Assembly (NCBI GenBank): GCA_013397865.1 | Contig: VZTI01003262.1 | Location: 1,109,260 to 1,173,259 of the forward strand | DNA length: 64,000 nt | Reading direction: 5' to 3' | Source of the DNA: Struthidea cinerea | Taxonomy: Eukaryota > Chordata > Aves > Passeriformes > Corcoracidae | Part shown: piece after piece, positions 1 to 11,580 of the stretch | How positions within the stretch are numbered: position 1 is the stretch's first letter | How the letters are laid out: each line of letters begins with the position of its first letter | The notes under the pieces: generated by a model | Databases searched by the model: none | Seen by the model: the letters and a program-made list of their open reading frames with translations, nothing else | Told to the model about the DNA's origin: nothing | Made by a program: the position numbers and the translations under genes

Positions 1-1125
1 AGGAAAAATCTCTCCTTCTAGGACTCTTTGAAATGGGCTTAACTGAAAAAAAACCCACACTGATTTGATGTAAGTTTGGCATTTTGTGAGCTAAGAGATC
101 AGGTGTATGGTAGCCTATTTGCAGAGTGAAAGCTGTAAAAGACAACCAGTTTTTGGGTTTTTTTGGTTTTTTTGGGGTTTGTTTGTTTTTGGGGGTTTTT
201 TTTTTGTTTGTTTGGTTTTTTGGGTTTTTTTTGTTTTTTTTTTTGGTGAAGTCGTTTGTAAAAGAGCATTTAAAAACAAAACTACCTTTATTTCCCTTTT
301 TCCCAGGCACTTCCCTGGGACACAAGATGGGGAGAGATGCTGGTTTTCTCTTTCTCTACAGATACAAGTGAGTAGCAGAGCAGGAGAAACTTGACCCTGT
401 GGTCTGCCGCTGCCCTTGGCCCAAGAGAGCCTGATGCCCTGGTGCTTTGTGTCTTAGAAAATATTAGTTGCTTACTTGTTAGGAGGGAATGTAAAGGCCA
501 TCTTTTATCACTGGAAGTTAGTGTTTCATTCCATAGAAGATTTTTTTTTTCTGTTGATTTTAATTACTATGATAGTTTGGAGTACTTTCAAGTGTGTACG
601 CTTCCCTCTCCAAAAGCCTTTGCCTTTGAAGAGGGCAATCTACAGAGTAACATAAGTGCATGCCCCAGGCTCCTCTGCCTCAGTAGCCTGCATTCACCGA
701 TTTCTATACCTCTTTTCTTTATGGACTATTCAGGGAAGCTGCAAGTAGCAGAAGCTGATCTGCAAAAGAAGATGAGGCTGAAATATGATGCTTTCACACA
801 CTTCTGCACCATCATAGGCATCCTTGAATGGCTGACTGGGTAGCTGATGGGATGGGCGTTAGGAATCAAATGCATATTACATGGCATAGTTCTCCAAAGA
901 ACAAATCATCACTTTTAACACATGGTGTGGCACAAGCAAATCTTTTTTTCTCCTTTCTGGGTAAATAAAAAAGGTGAAGTCGTTTGTATGGCCATATATC
1001 CATCAGCACACAGAAAGTCAAAGTCCCAATTCTAAGTCAGTTTGAATAAAACAGTCAGTGTGACCTACAGCTCCACTCGTTTTTTAAAGAAGGGCAGTTA
1101 ACCACAATTCTATTTTCTTCAAGGC
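1..1125. other. PRR15 upstream flank, no gene seen
   Basis: Non-coding DNA upstream of the presumed PRR15 promoter. It holds one T/G-rich tract (listed separately) and otherwise unique AT-leaning sequence. An open frame runs from about 391 to 843 on the + strand. It has no recognisable domain, no good splice context and no homology that I can name, so I treat it as chance. Proximal regulatory elements for PRR15 may lie here, but none can be pinned down by eye. Confidence 0.6.
149..246. repeat. T/G-rich low-complexity tract
   Basis: About 100 bases consisting almost only of T runs (3-10 long) broken by runs of 1-5 G, with a single C-containing break or none. A similar tract lies at 6168-6334, and shorter A/C-rich (opposite-strand) tracts lie near 12181-12215 and 17629-17667. 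It may be a degenerated poly(A/T) or simple repeat. Nothing coding is present. Confidence 0.85.
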
Positions 1126-1132
1126 TATAAAA
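1126..1132 (+). promoter_or_regulatory. PRR15: Putative TATA box of PRR15
   Basis: TATAAAA sits in the context ggcTATAAAAtaccc, about 300 bases upstream of a good splice donor at 1427 and just before the GC-rich island. A palindromic E-box (CACGTG, 1154-1159) lies at about the expected initiation position. A start site near 1155-1162 would give a first exon of about 270 bases that contains no ATG. The assignment to PRR15 is inferred from position and strand; no transcript evidence is available. Confidence 0.45.
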
Positions 1133-1156
1133 TACCCACCCACGCACATCCATCAC

Positions 1157-1426
1157 GTGCACAAACAAAAAGCAGTGATATTTTGTTTCAGCCAAGCACG
1201 CTGGCAAGTCCGCATCCATCCACCCTCGGCAGCCCCGGATCTCACGGCGCTGCTTCACCTGCTCTGAGGCTCCCTGCTCCTGCTGCTGCTCCTGCTCCTC
1301 CTCCTCTTCCACTTCCCCTTGTCTCTCCACCGCCGGGTCTGCCTGCAGGGGACACCGACCCTCCTCCCTGCAGCCCCGCGGACTCGGGACCGGCCCCTCC
1401 TACCCCGCCCCGCGGGAGCCGGGCAG
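1157..1426 (+). other. PRR15: Putative non-coding exon 1 of PRR15
   Basis: The inferred 5' untranslated exon runs from a start site below the TATA box to the donor GGGCAG|GTGAGC at 1426/1427, which is close to the consensus donor. The exon has no ATG on the + strand, so it would add no upstream open reading frame. It contains a CTG/CTC-rich stretch around 1276-1312. Mammalian PRR15 also has a 5' non-coding exon with the whole coding region in the last exon, which fits. The exact 5' end is a guess, and other first exons could be hidden in the N gap. Confidence 0.45.
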
Positions 1427-1451
1427 GTGAGCGGGAGCCGCCCGGCCCCGG

Positions 1452-1985
1452 NNNNNNNNNNNNNNNNNNNNNNNNNNNNNNNNNNNNNNNNNNNNNNNNN
1501 NNNNNNNNNNNNNNNNNNNNNNNNNNNNNNNNNNNNNNNNNNNNNNNNNNNNNNNNNNNNNNNNNNNNNNNNNNNNNNNNNNNNNNNNNNNNNNNNNNNN
1601 NNNNNNNNNNNNNNNNNNNNNNNNNNNNNNNNNNNNNNNNNNNNNNNNNNNNNNNNNNNNNNNNNNNNNNNNNNNNNNNNNNNNNNNNNNNNNNNNNNNN
1701 NNNNNNNNNNNNNNNNNNNNNNNNNNNNNNNNNNNNNNNNNNNNNNNNNNNNNNNNNNNNNNNNNNNNNNNNNNNNNNNNNNNNNNNNNNNNNNNNNNNN
1801 NNNNNNNNNNNNNNNNNNNNNNNNNNNNNNNNNNNNNNNNNNNNNNNNNNNNNNNNNNNNNNNNNNNNNNNNNNNNNNNNNNNNNNNNNNNNNNNNNNNN
1901 NNNNNNNNNNNNNNNNNNNNNNNNNNNNNNNNNNNNNNNNNNNNNNNNNNNNNNNNNNNNNNNNNNNNNNNNNNNNNNNNNNNNN
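1452..1985. other. Assembly gap (534 N)
   Basis: A run of 534 N lies inside the PRR15 CpG island, between the putative donor at 1427 and the acceptor at 2133. Flanking bases on both sides are almost pure G/C. It therefore most likely lies in intron 1, though an additional exon or alternative start site could be hidden. The true length may differ from the number of N. Confidence 0.98.
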
Positions 1986-2142
1986 CCCCGCGGGCCGCTC
2001 CCGGGCGCCGGGCACCCCTCCCCGGCAGCGCTGCCCGCCCCCCGGTGCTGGGGAAGAGGGGTCCCGGCGCCGCCCGAGCGGGGAGGCGGCGTGCCCAGCT
2101 GCCAACCCGCCCGAGCCCTCTTCCTCCCCGCAGGAGCCCGAG

Positions 2143-2505
2143 ATGGCGGACAGCGCCGCGGCCACCGCCGCTCCTCGGGCCGGCGTGAAGAGCTCGGCGG
2201 GGCCCTGGTGGAAAGGGCTGACCAGCAAGAAGAAGCACAAGGAAGCGGCGGTAGCCCCTCCGCACCCCGCCCCCAGCGAGACGCCCGCCGACCCCCCCAG
2301 CCCCGACGGCCGGGAGGAGCAGCCCCCTCCCTTCGGCACCGGCGACGCCGCGGGAACGGGAGTCGGCAACCGGCGGAGCCTCCGGGTGTCCCACTCGGGC
2401 CGCTTCAAGGAGCGGCGGAAGGTGCGCACCTCGCTGCTGGCCGACAGCCCCGAGGTCTTCGACGGCGGCGGCGCCCCAGGCCATGCCGCCCAAGGGGCCG
2501 AGTAG
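2143..2505 (+). CDS. PRR15: Proline-rich protein 15 (PRR15), complete CDS
   Basis: A complete 120-codon frame lies in a single exon; the human protein is 129 residues. The start is ATG at 2143 in a strong Kozak context (G at -3 and G at +4), nine bases after a clear acceptor (polypyrimidine, CCCGCAG|GAG at 2133/2134). The stop is TAG at 2503-2505. Residues 1-4 are MADS. The family hallmarks follow: a PWWKGLT motif around residues 21-27 followed by a lysine-rich patch, a low-complexity proline-rich middle (about 38-65), and the conserved basic block SHSGRFKERRKVR near residues 82-94 followed by a leucine pair. No signal peptide or membrane segment is present. PRR15 is a small, poorly characterised, probably nuclear or cytosolic protein. 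It has been linked in mammals to post-mitotic gut epithelium and to trophoblast survival; its biochemical role is unknown. The extreme C-terminus (about 100-120) diverges from mammals. Identification is strong and is reinforced by WIPF3 lying downstream on the same strand. Confidence 0.93.
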   Translation: MADSAAATAAPRAGVKSSAGPWWKGLTSKKKHKEAAVAPPHPAPSETPADPPSPDGREEQPPPFGTGDAAGTGVGNRRSLRVSHSGRFKERRKVRTSLLADSPEVFDGGGAPGHAAQGAE

Positions 2506-2778
2506 CCCAGGAGGACCTTGCCGAGGAGCTGCCACTGGATGGGTGGCCGGAGAACTGGCGGGACAGGCGGCCGGAGTCAGTGACTTGCCCCACAGCTGGG
2601 CTTGGACCCGTGGGTGACATGTGGGCGTGTGGCAGCGGCCTCCCAAACCCTGAGCGGACGCTGCGGGGAGCCCGGCACCGCTGCCAGGCGAGGGAATCGC
2701 GTGTTGTGTTTCAGGAACACCGCCAATACCAAACCCCCGGATGACGGGACGATGTGATTGTCTTTAAAAAAACCCACA

Positions 2779-2784
2779 AATAAA
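2779..2784 (+). terminator. PRR15: PRR15 polyadenylation signal
   Basis: A canonical AATAAA lies 274 bases after the PRR15 stop codon. A GT-rich stretch follows at about 2797-2811 (tgtactgtggtgcg), the usual downstream element. Cleavage would fall near 2795-2805, giving a 3' UTR of roughly 290-300 bases. This is a good candidate, though a longer UTR using later signals is not excluded. Confidence 0.6.
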
Positions 2785-2810
2785 CACCCCACTCCCTGTA
2801 CTGTGGTGCG

Positions 2811-5800
2811 CGGACTCAAAGGTGCTATCCCAAGGCCGATGGCAGGGTCTATGAACCTTCCCGCAGCCCTTGCCAGGAGCCAACGTGCTGACTTCTCAGG
2901 CCTGTGACTCAGCTCCTTTTGGCTCTCAAGCCGAGGAGGCGCTTTGCTGCTTTCATTTCACAAGCTGTCTTATCGAAGGAAGGGGGGAACAAAGTGCTCT
3001 TATCTAATTTCAGGGCCGAGGACCTCCGGCGGTGCCGAAAGTGAGCCTGTCCTGCCGTTAGCCACGAACACATCCTCCGCCCCCCACGGAGGTCAAAAGA
3101 GAGGTATTGTGAGGGGCAGGCTCTTGCATTCGCCCATGTCCCACGTCTGATCGCATTTACATATGGAAAAGACAGGACTATGCTGGTGTTCTCCCTCTTG
3201 CAGTGTAATACTAAGCATGTGTTTCAGAGTCTGGTCCCTCGTAGTTATGTTACAGAGGGAGGCCCATGTTGTCTAGCAATTCGCACTATTTACCCAGGGG
3301 ATACATGATTTTTGCATGATTGGTGATAACGGGCATAATGAAGCTCCAATGAAGAACTTGTGTGATAAGATGTAAACATTGTTCTGGGAGATGAGACCAG
3401 CCCTGGAGAGCACAAGCAGGATTGCAGTTCTAATGTGGAAATAGGCTTGGGCACCACTGGAAGTGTTTATTATTTACCATGTCCGAGGCTTTTGAAGCAA
3501 GGTTAAGTGCCCCAGGATTTCTTCTGATGGTGAGATAATGTGCTTTCACTTGAGCAGTTATCTGCTCCCTCTAAGCGCTCTTGGATTTTTGGACAAGTAA
3601 ATATAAGCCAGATTTGTACTTGGTGGTGTGCCTTACAGAGCAAAATCAGTTAAAAATACTTGGCAATTATACATTTCTTGATAGTCAGTGATGTAGCAAC
3701 AACTGACTTATTTATTTTAAATGCATTTGCAATATACTTTATATTGTTAAAATGGTTTTAGATCTTTTCTGAATACAAGATACTGCATAGTGGCAGGGAC
3801 TGAAGATTATTTCCTAACAGTCAAGTATTATGCAGTTATGCTTTTGTTTGGTTGTAACTAATCATTCGAGGTCAATTAAAAATAAAATGTGACTGGAAAG
3901 GAAGTAAGAACTGAGTTCCAGTTGAAAATATGGATTAAACCAGCCACTGACAATCACTGAAATGATGCACTAGATGCTGGGCAAGTGCCCCATGGTTCAA
4001 TGTGCACAATAATATGTAATGAACCTTGAAAGCTCCTGTGCAATAAACTCAGACAACCGAGCTGCTGAGGTGCTCACTGGTCATGCACTCCTTCAGACTC
4101 TGGAACCCAAGGACAAAGGGACTGTAGCATCAAATCAATTTCCATGAAAGCTTTTTTTTTCACCCACTGTGTAGATACATGCTTTTAAATTTTCATTTAG
4201 TAAAACTATGAGGTACTGGATTTGGACTGCCTTTTTATGTTGCTGACTCCATGCTGACCAAGCAAAGATCTGGGGCAGGGTGAGGGAAGCTCTTTAAACT
4301 TTCTCTTCAGAGGTGCTTTTCTTATGGGAGGCCTCTTCAGTCAAGGGGCATCTGAAATCCTTCTCTTGAGAAGCAATTGGAGCAAACTATTCTTGGAAAA
4401 AGGGGGGTGAGAGAGAAGGAGGAAATTTTAAAAGCTGGAAACAGAAAGGTGGATAAAGAAGAACCATATTCCAGTTACATTTAAACCAGGATGGGAGTGG
4501 GGGGGAAGGAGGCAGAAAGGGATGGCTCTGTTGCTAGGGTTGTCGTACTACCTTCGGAAGGCAAACTGTTCATCTTTATTACAGGCAGAAACAGTCTGCC
4601 TGTATTTATGTATTCTATGGTCCAAAGAAACGTTTTTGTGTGTGTGTCTCCAAAATGGAAGAACAAGTAAGCAGAAATTGCACTGATGCATTTCTTAACT
4701 CCTGTATCTGGTTTGGTGTGAGTTCTGTGGTGGTCAGATCCTCAGAACTATCCGGAGGCTGGAGAATGAACGCAGACTATTGTTTTATATAGCTCATGTA
4801 GATGCTTTTCTGTGTTTTTAATCCTTCCACTTTTGTGAAAATACAGTTTCCTTCTCTCTTCTGTACCTCAAAGCTGCCTTGTTCTACAGTGAACCTCTGT
4901 TTGCTCTTTGGAAATGCCTCAGGTTTTTTTGTTACGAATCTTTACCTAGGCACAAGAAATCTCCAATTTGAGTTTTATTTGAGAAGTCTGGTGTGTTGCT
5001 GCTAAGATTCAGTATCAATACTGGTTAATATGTGACTAAATATTAGCCATGTCTTAATCCTTGCGTATGATACTTTCATCTTGGAAATTTGGTCAGAATA
5101 TGAAGTCAATAAACACATGTAATATGCCTCACAGCCCTCCTCCATCGTTATCCTGACCTTGAGCTGTTGGAAGGAGATGTAATTCTATCTTCCTTCTCAG
5201 TCAAATCCTTGCTTCAATGAATATGATAGCAGCCACTGAAAAACTAGATCCATGAGAAAAGGGGCTGACTGCCTCGTCTCGCTTTCCCCGCCCTCTGTGA
5301 CAGCAATACCTGCAGCTTAGTGCTCACCTATGTACCAGGGCCAGGAGGAGGGAGAAGGCTTCTTGGCCATAACCAGCCTGTTGCACAGAAATAGTCCTCT
5401 TGTTTCTCAGCCTGAGCACCAAATAAAGCTTAAGTAATCTGTACACGTGGAAATAAATTAAGCTGATACAGAAAAAAAACCCTGGCATTTTATGGAGCAC
5501 CTGAATTATTTTTTTTGACCCTTGAAGTGGAAATCGTTTCTTATGTATTGGACAATACTTGCTCTGTTATAACAATAGTGCATTTCTGGGCATTGGGTTA
5601 TTAAAAGGCAGTTTGCACTCTTAGTGTGGATATTTTTCTCATCTTCTTTATAAAGATGATGCATCAGAAAGTAAGTTGAGGAAATAGGGTGACTGAGAAA
5701 GTACTTGCAGTTTATTTTTAAAAGCAAACAGTGACATATTGACAAAATAAATGGAAATAAGCAGATGAGGTGAACCTCTGTAGCATCAGTTATAGTGCAA

Positions 5801-6167
5801 TTTTCTTAATATTATCCCAGATACTAAGGATTGCTGGTTTGGGGCAAAAAAAAAATATTTAGCAAATAGAGAACTTTTCAAATAAACTGCAAAGTATATG
5901 CTTGCTTATTCCTGCTCTTGCCAAAACTAAAAATAAATCTCTGAGTGGTTGCCTGGTGAATCATTCCCTGCTATTGTAGGCTGGTCAGTCTGGACCTCAA
6001 CAAAGATTATAGGGAGCACCTGCAGAAAATGATCCTAAATTGGAAACCCTGGAATAAATGCCTTGAAAACCTCAAGACTTCTAACCTCAGATGTTATGTC
6101 AGGGTATGACAAACTGAGCTGAGAGAATGGAGTAGGGACCTTACTGTTTAGAGGAAGAGTCTTCACT
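2811..6167. other. Intergenic DNA downstream of PRR15, no gene seen
   Basis: The first 350 bases (to about 3160) are a GC-elevated shoulder of the CpG island; the rest is unique AT-leaning DNA. No splice-flanked coding frame, tRNA or recognisable repeat could be identified. The short open frames present are what chance predicts. Confidence 0.6.
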
Positions 6168-6334
6168 GTTTGGAGGTTTGGTTTTTTTTTTGGGGGGGGG
6201 GGGGGGGCAGGGGGGAAGAGTGTTGTAGGCTTTTTTGTTTGGTTTTGGTTTTTTGGGTTTTTTTTTGGTTTGGAGTTTTTTTGGGGTTTTTATGGCAGTG
6301 GTGGTGGTTTTTTTGGTTTGTGGTTTTTTTAGTT
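6168..6334. repeat. G-run and T/G-rich low-complexity tract
   Basis: T runs are followed by an uninterrupted run of 16 G at 6192-6207 and a second G run a few bases on. About 120 bases of T(3-9)G(1-4) sequence follow, ending in GTGGTGG. The G runs on the + strand could form G-quadruplex structures. Composition is shared with the tract at 149-246. The opposite-strand frame rich in K, P and T is a by-product of the repeat. Confidence 0.85.
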
Positions 6335-9300
6335 CTCTCTTCACTATAGTGCCACCAGTGATAATTTTATATTTAAAATATCAAGTCTCTTGTCCCTTAG
6401 CAAGATAACCTCATACGAAGGTTAAAATCGGAAGGATGGAACTCCTGGCCTTGGCCTGGCCAGCGCAGCTGGATGCTCCACCTTACAGCCCGTGTTTAAT
6501 TTGGCTCATTTAAACAGCTGATACCTCATCGGGAGGCAAGCTGTTTCAAGTGCACACACAAACTGGGAGCTCATTTTGCTGCCTCTTGGGATTCTATCTG
6601 GTAGAACAAAACAAAGAAACCCAAACCAGGTATTTTCTAAGATGTCTTTTAAAAGCTGGGGCAAGAGAGGGTTGGTTAAAGAATGATATTTGAGACCATA
6701 TAATTGCACCGTTTCGAAAAGCAAACCTTTCCCCTTCATCACTAATTTACTATAAACAACCTGCTGGCTGTGATTTTTCATTTCAGAATACCACAAAAGA
6801 GAGAAAGTTGCTCAGTTTTATAGACACCAGTAGTAGTGAAGTAGTTTATCAGTTTTATCCTTAATGACACGTCTGAAATTCACAAGTAGCTCTAAGAAAC
6901 AGTATTTGAAGGTAGTCCTCAACTAAAGCCTATTGATTAGCAGCTCCAGCTTATGAATTTGATTTACTGCCCATTTTATCTAGACAAAGCAATTTAACAT
7001 CAGATAATACGTGTCTTGGGGATAGCAAGTGGTTTTCCATGATAGCTGTAAGGCATGATTTTAAACAAAAAATCTACCCTAGTGAGTAATCCTCATCAGA
7101 TCTAAACATCATGTTTCTTGCAAGTAAAATGAGATAGAATGGTTTTTTCAGGGTATTAGTTACCAGACTATTGGGTGTTTTGGGATGTGGGAAATAGGCT
7201 TGATTCTCAGACACAAGCCTGTGTGTTCTGTGAATCTTCTGCTGCCTGTTTGCAACATCTCAGGTCTTTCCCCCCATCCAAAGTTATTGTTCATCGTGGT
7301 CGTTCCTTTTACATCAGGAGGTAAACAGCATGACTCTCCCCGTTACCGAAAATAAGAACCATACCTTTGTATGCCTGTTGAAGTGAAAGATTACGGGTAG
7401 TGTGCACTTGAACTCTGGTGACTCACTTTTTTTTTTGCCACTGCTGACTTCAGTTCATTTTTCTTTCCAGGTCTTTGTTTTATCCGCAGTCTGTAAATGT
7501 TTGAGCAGATAAACTGTCCGCTGATCTCACAAGAGCTTCTCAGTGACAGGAGAGTGGGCAGCACTTCAGTGGCCAAGGGAAAAGTTAAAATAGATCTATT
7601 TCTGGGTTCTTTCCCACTGAATTTTATGAACAGGAGCAGAACTGAGCCTTAGTTTTGATTCTGGAACTATGACTACCTGGGAAACAGAAGGAGCCTCTGA
7701 GTCTGTGCATTCTTAGTTGTGTTTATCTTGGCATGTGCTTTCAGTGACAAGTTTCCAAAAACCAGAATTGGTTCACCTGTCCTGTTTAACATCATTAGGT
7801 TCAGGACTAGGAGCATGGTGTAAACTTCCAAGAGAAATCCTGCCAACACTACTTCCTAGAAATGCTGTAGCTCAGACCTCTGCAAAAAGGAGGAGGAGGA
7901 GGAGAGAAAAACATATTTTCTGACTTCTCTGTTCTTGTGTTCCTTTCTTGGTATACCAGTGCTAAAACAATCTCCCTGCTAGACCCTAAAACAGCTAGAG
8001 AAGTAGAGTTTATGAAATAGGCCGATGTACAGAATATACAAGGACAGCATTTTGCACTGGCATACATTTAAGGAAGAGACAAACCCGTGGCTAGATACTG
8101 CACTGGGCATTTAGAGGTAGTTTAATTCTTCCTGCAAGGCTGGCAAGTTATGGTTTGTTCCTGGCTCAATGCTCAGCTGACTAACAGTAGATAGGAAAAT
8201 GCCTCTAGGTAATATATTAGCTATCACAGGTGTTAATTAACATCTGCTGAATTGCCTCTGAAATGGCAAAGAGTGAAAAAGTGAATAATCGCATTAGACT
8301 AGCAAACATTGCTGACCATGACTGAAATCACCTAAGCTTTGGAAAGCTGAGACCCCATTTTAAATGATCTGTTGAAGCACTTAAAATATTATCTGTTTTT
8401 GTTGATGACAGCTATTTTTCCTTAATCCATATATTTTTATTTTTCTGCTGTAATAGTTTACCATACAGATACCTTTTTAATGAGTATTCTTACATACTGT
8501 ATATTACCTCTCTAGTTTTATTGATTGGCTTTCACTTTTTTTCCTGCTGAAACAGGAATTTGGCTGAGCTTATCACCTGCAAAAGGTTTCCATAAAATTT
8601 GAAGATATACCTATGACTTATGCATAAACCTAAACTCAAATTCGTAACGATACCTTGCAGTTGTGGAGAGCTCTGGAGAAGTGAGCTCACCTAAAGACTG
8701 ATCCTTTCATCTTCCTGAAAAGTAGCATGCATCATCCCCACTTTAAAGAAAGGAAATGCAGGATATAGGGCTAAAGCAAAGCTTCTAAGTACGTGATCAA
8801 AATTATGCATTAAATCTGAGAACAGAAATCAGACTATGCCAAAACTACCTAAGAAAACCAAGGTGTAAAAAGTGGTGGCAAAAATGTCAAATGGGCTTTC
8901 TAAAGTTTTAGACCTCTGAGAGGAACCTTTGGGTATGTGGGAGTTTTAACATGACCTAAACTTAGCACATCATTGCACAGTGTCTTCCAGGGCATGGCTG
9001 AGACTTCAACGAGAACAGATGATGGGCAGAAGTGGAATTGAATCTGTGGCGTTGGCATCCCGCTTGCACACATAGGAAAAACAATTGAGTTATATCCTAA
9101 GATGTGTATGTAAACTAGTGTGATTGTGTAGGAGTATGTCTCCCCTCATGCAGCTGCAGATTTCCAGTGTGGTCAAAGGGTTGCACTGACAAAGGCATTG
9201 AGGTGTCTGATTCCATTTACTTCAATGGTGTCTCAGTACCCTTGTGGCTCTAAGCTTCAGTAAAACCTCATGAAAAAGGGAGTGCAGTTACACAAAACTG

Positions 9301-11399
9301 TCAAAATTGTACTAGATGAGAAGGTTACAAAGGAAAATTTCTGGTTTATTTACCAATGCAAATGGAGTTAAAAATGCAAAAGAGCTGCCTAATATCACAT
9401 GTATTCTTTATTCTGTATTTTCAGCTGTTCATGCTGAAGCAGTGTAGCTGCTTTCTCCCCTCCTCCCTGGTATATTCTTGCTTTCCAGCTGCTATTTGAT
9501 CTTTTCCAGTCTCAACTTGAAATTATTCCTTACAGAACCTCAGCCCCGTGTAGCATTTCGGCAGGGCCATTGTTCTTTTGTCCACTGCCTGTAGATCAGC
9601 TTTTACTGCTAAACAGCTTCTTTATAAGCCCCAGTGAAACCTTCTCTCGTGCTTTTGTTTGCGTTGAGAACAAGACCAAAGGTTGAAGAGAGTTTTAAGT
9701 CCTGAGGTGTGCGGAGCCCCCCCATCCCTCCCTGTGTTTCGGTGTTAGTTACTGCTTTGGCCTTTACCTGTCTTGCTTTGCCAGCCAGGATGGGGCACAC
9801 CCTCACACAGCACAATACAAACCCTTTTAATTAAGAGCTATTCAAGCTCTTTTTTTAAATATTTGCTTCAACAAATGCCCATGTCAAGCAGCAGTCATAC
9901 GACACCTTTCGAAACCCTTTAATCCAGAATAGAAACCAGCAGTACAATTTTAACTTGTTTTTGGGTCTGAACCATCACTGTGAAGGTTCTCAGGGCTTGT
10001 TGCCAAGGCTTTGCTGGTCCTTTATGGCATTTGTGTGCTCTGTAACAGTTTCTGCAAGTGATACCAAAAATTGCCTGCTATTAGGGAAGAGGCAAAAATG
10101 GCAGCACAAATTTGGCTTCTTGAGATTGGTAACTTCTGCATGCCCAGGGTGCACTAGCAAGTGGGATATTTTCAGGATGTATTTGACACCCAGCCTTTGG
10201 TATCTGCATATAAGATGCCACCTGCCAGTATGTGTGAAGGATTTGCTTTTAGACATGGACCTGTGCAAATCAGCATGCAGGAAACTTTTTGAAAGTGTTG
10301 TCCTTCCTGTCTTGCTTGGGAACTGGGGCATCCCTGCACATCCCATGTGACTCCTCAGTGGCACTGGGCCTGAGGAGACGGAGTCTACCGCACGTCTCCT
10401 AAAGCACTTTGGCAGCCCCTCGAGAGGAAAGAGAACTTGCTCAACCAACAAAATGCAAAGTAAAAGCTACTACCAGCAAAGTTAATGCCACAGGGATCCT
10501 GGAGAAGTGCCTCTTCATCTTCTTTGCCAAATCAAAGCTACTTATGGGAGTTGTGTTGCTGCTGCTTGTTGCTGTGACAGCTTTACCACCTGCTTTCATC
10601 TGCCTTTAAGTAGCATGGCAATATCATTTGGAAATGTTTGACAGGTTTGAGAAGGGGTGTGGTTCACTGAAGGCTTGACTAAGAAAATAACTTGGAGAAA
10701 AGTCATTTTTAGGTGATAAAACAGAGCTAAATTTATGGGGAGGGATTCCCTTGTCTAAGGCCTTATCTGTTGATCAACACAACCGTTAAATTCTTGTGAA
10801 TGTGAGTGGCAGGATCTTCTCTGAAGATGCAGCTGACTAATCGGGAGGGATCTACGTGCCCTTACACTCCGGTAGGAAGTGGTGTGTCTGTTCTGAAGGA
10901 CTTTAAATGAGAGGCTCTTCATCCTTTCCAATGGGTGAGATCCCAACTTGTAGAGAATGTGCAGACTTTTCACTCCTTTAATTGGTTTTTAAGAAAGGCA
11001 CATTGACAGTCCTCTTTTTAAGCTTATGGCAATGTATCACCCCTGTGCCATTTTAATCAGTCTTCCTTACAGCTGCTCTGTTACCATGTGCTGTTAATCT
11101 TCCCCCTGAACCTGCCCAGAGGCTATTAAAAATATACCTGAAGATGAAGATGCCTTGTGGTATCAGGTAGTTAGAGAAACCTGCCCGTCCAATAGACTGG
11201 GAAGATTTATGGCCCCAGGTATCTCTCGTGACAGAGGTAGGTCTGAGTCCCCTCAGGCATGAGGGAAACATAATTGAGGGAGCCACCTTCCTTGTAAGTG
11301 CTTTAAATGTCAGGTTAGGTATCTCAGTGCTGTTGATGGGGCTCAAAAACTATTCGGCAAATTCCAGTACAAAGATGGGGTTATAACCCCCCAATGGGA
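6335..11399. other. Intergenic DNA, no gene seen
   Basis: Mostly unique non-coding sequence. It contains a short (AGG)5 microsatellite at 7889-7904. Overlapping open frames occur near 9955-10451 on both strands but lack recognisable domains and credible splice structure. Ancient repeat fragments too decayed to name are likely. Confidence 0.55.
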
Positions 11400-11580
11400 A
11401 TTTCTGGAAGAGTTGGTGTTGATGTCTTGTCAGAAGCAGGAGAGCATAGCAGAAGAGTTATCCCATGTTCATCCTATTCAGGAGATGAGAAGGGAGTATT
11501 TGCTATCAGTTACTGTCAGAGGGTGCTGGATCAGATGGATGTTTGGTCTGACCTGGTAAAAACCTGTATCTTGTTAAAGA
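11400..11580 (+). repeat. Ancient CR1-type LINE 3' tail
   Basis: The segment around 11500-11560 (ending GGTCTGACCTGG) matches the remembered 3' end of an old sauropsid CR1 family abundant in turtles and crocodilians, which ends in a 'ctgggctagatggacctttggtctgacccag' type sequence. Upstream bases to about 11400 align loosely with the preceding 3' untranslated part. The same tail motif recurs at 16218-16245, at the end of a longer and better-supported copy. Divergence is high, consistent with an element older than modern birds. Confidence 0.5.

Larger units (their letters stand above)
1200..2520. other. CpG island over PRR15, partly unsequenced
   Basis: Base composition changes abruptly near 1200 to very GC-rich, CpG-dense DNA. 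This continues through the gap and the coding exon to about 2520, then fades by about 3150. The island covers the presumed first exon, intron 1 and the whole PRR15 reading frame, so it is both promoter-associated and intragenic. Confidence 0.8.

Noticed and set aside
391..843. 150-codon open frame upstream of PRR15
   Set aside because: It lacks a family resemblance, starts without ATG and has no supporting promoter or polyadenylation structure.
1183..2142. N-terminal extension of the PRR15 frame upstream of the ATG at 2143
   Set aside because: The extension runs through the gap and the presumed intron. The acceptor at 2133 and the strong Kozak ATG at 2143 match the known PRR15 N-terminus.
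1242..2646. Long minus-strand open frames of about 395 and 463 codons over the PRR15 island
   Set aside because: They owe their length to reading through 534 N and to GC-rich DNA that has few stop codons. The opposite strand carries PRR15, and no recognisable protein is encoded.
9955..10451. Overlapping open frames of 131 (+) and 153 (-) codons
   Set aside because: Frames on both strands over the same DNA suggest a chance lack of stops. No recognised domains or splice sites were found.
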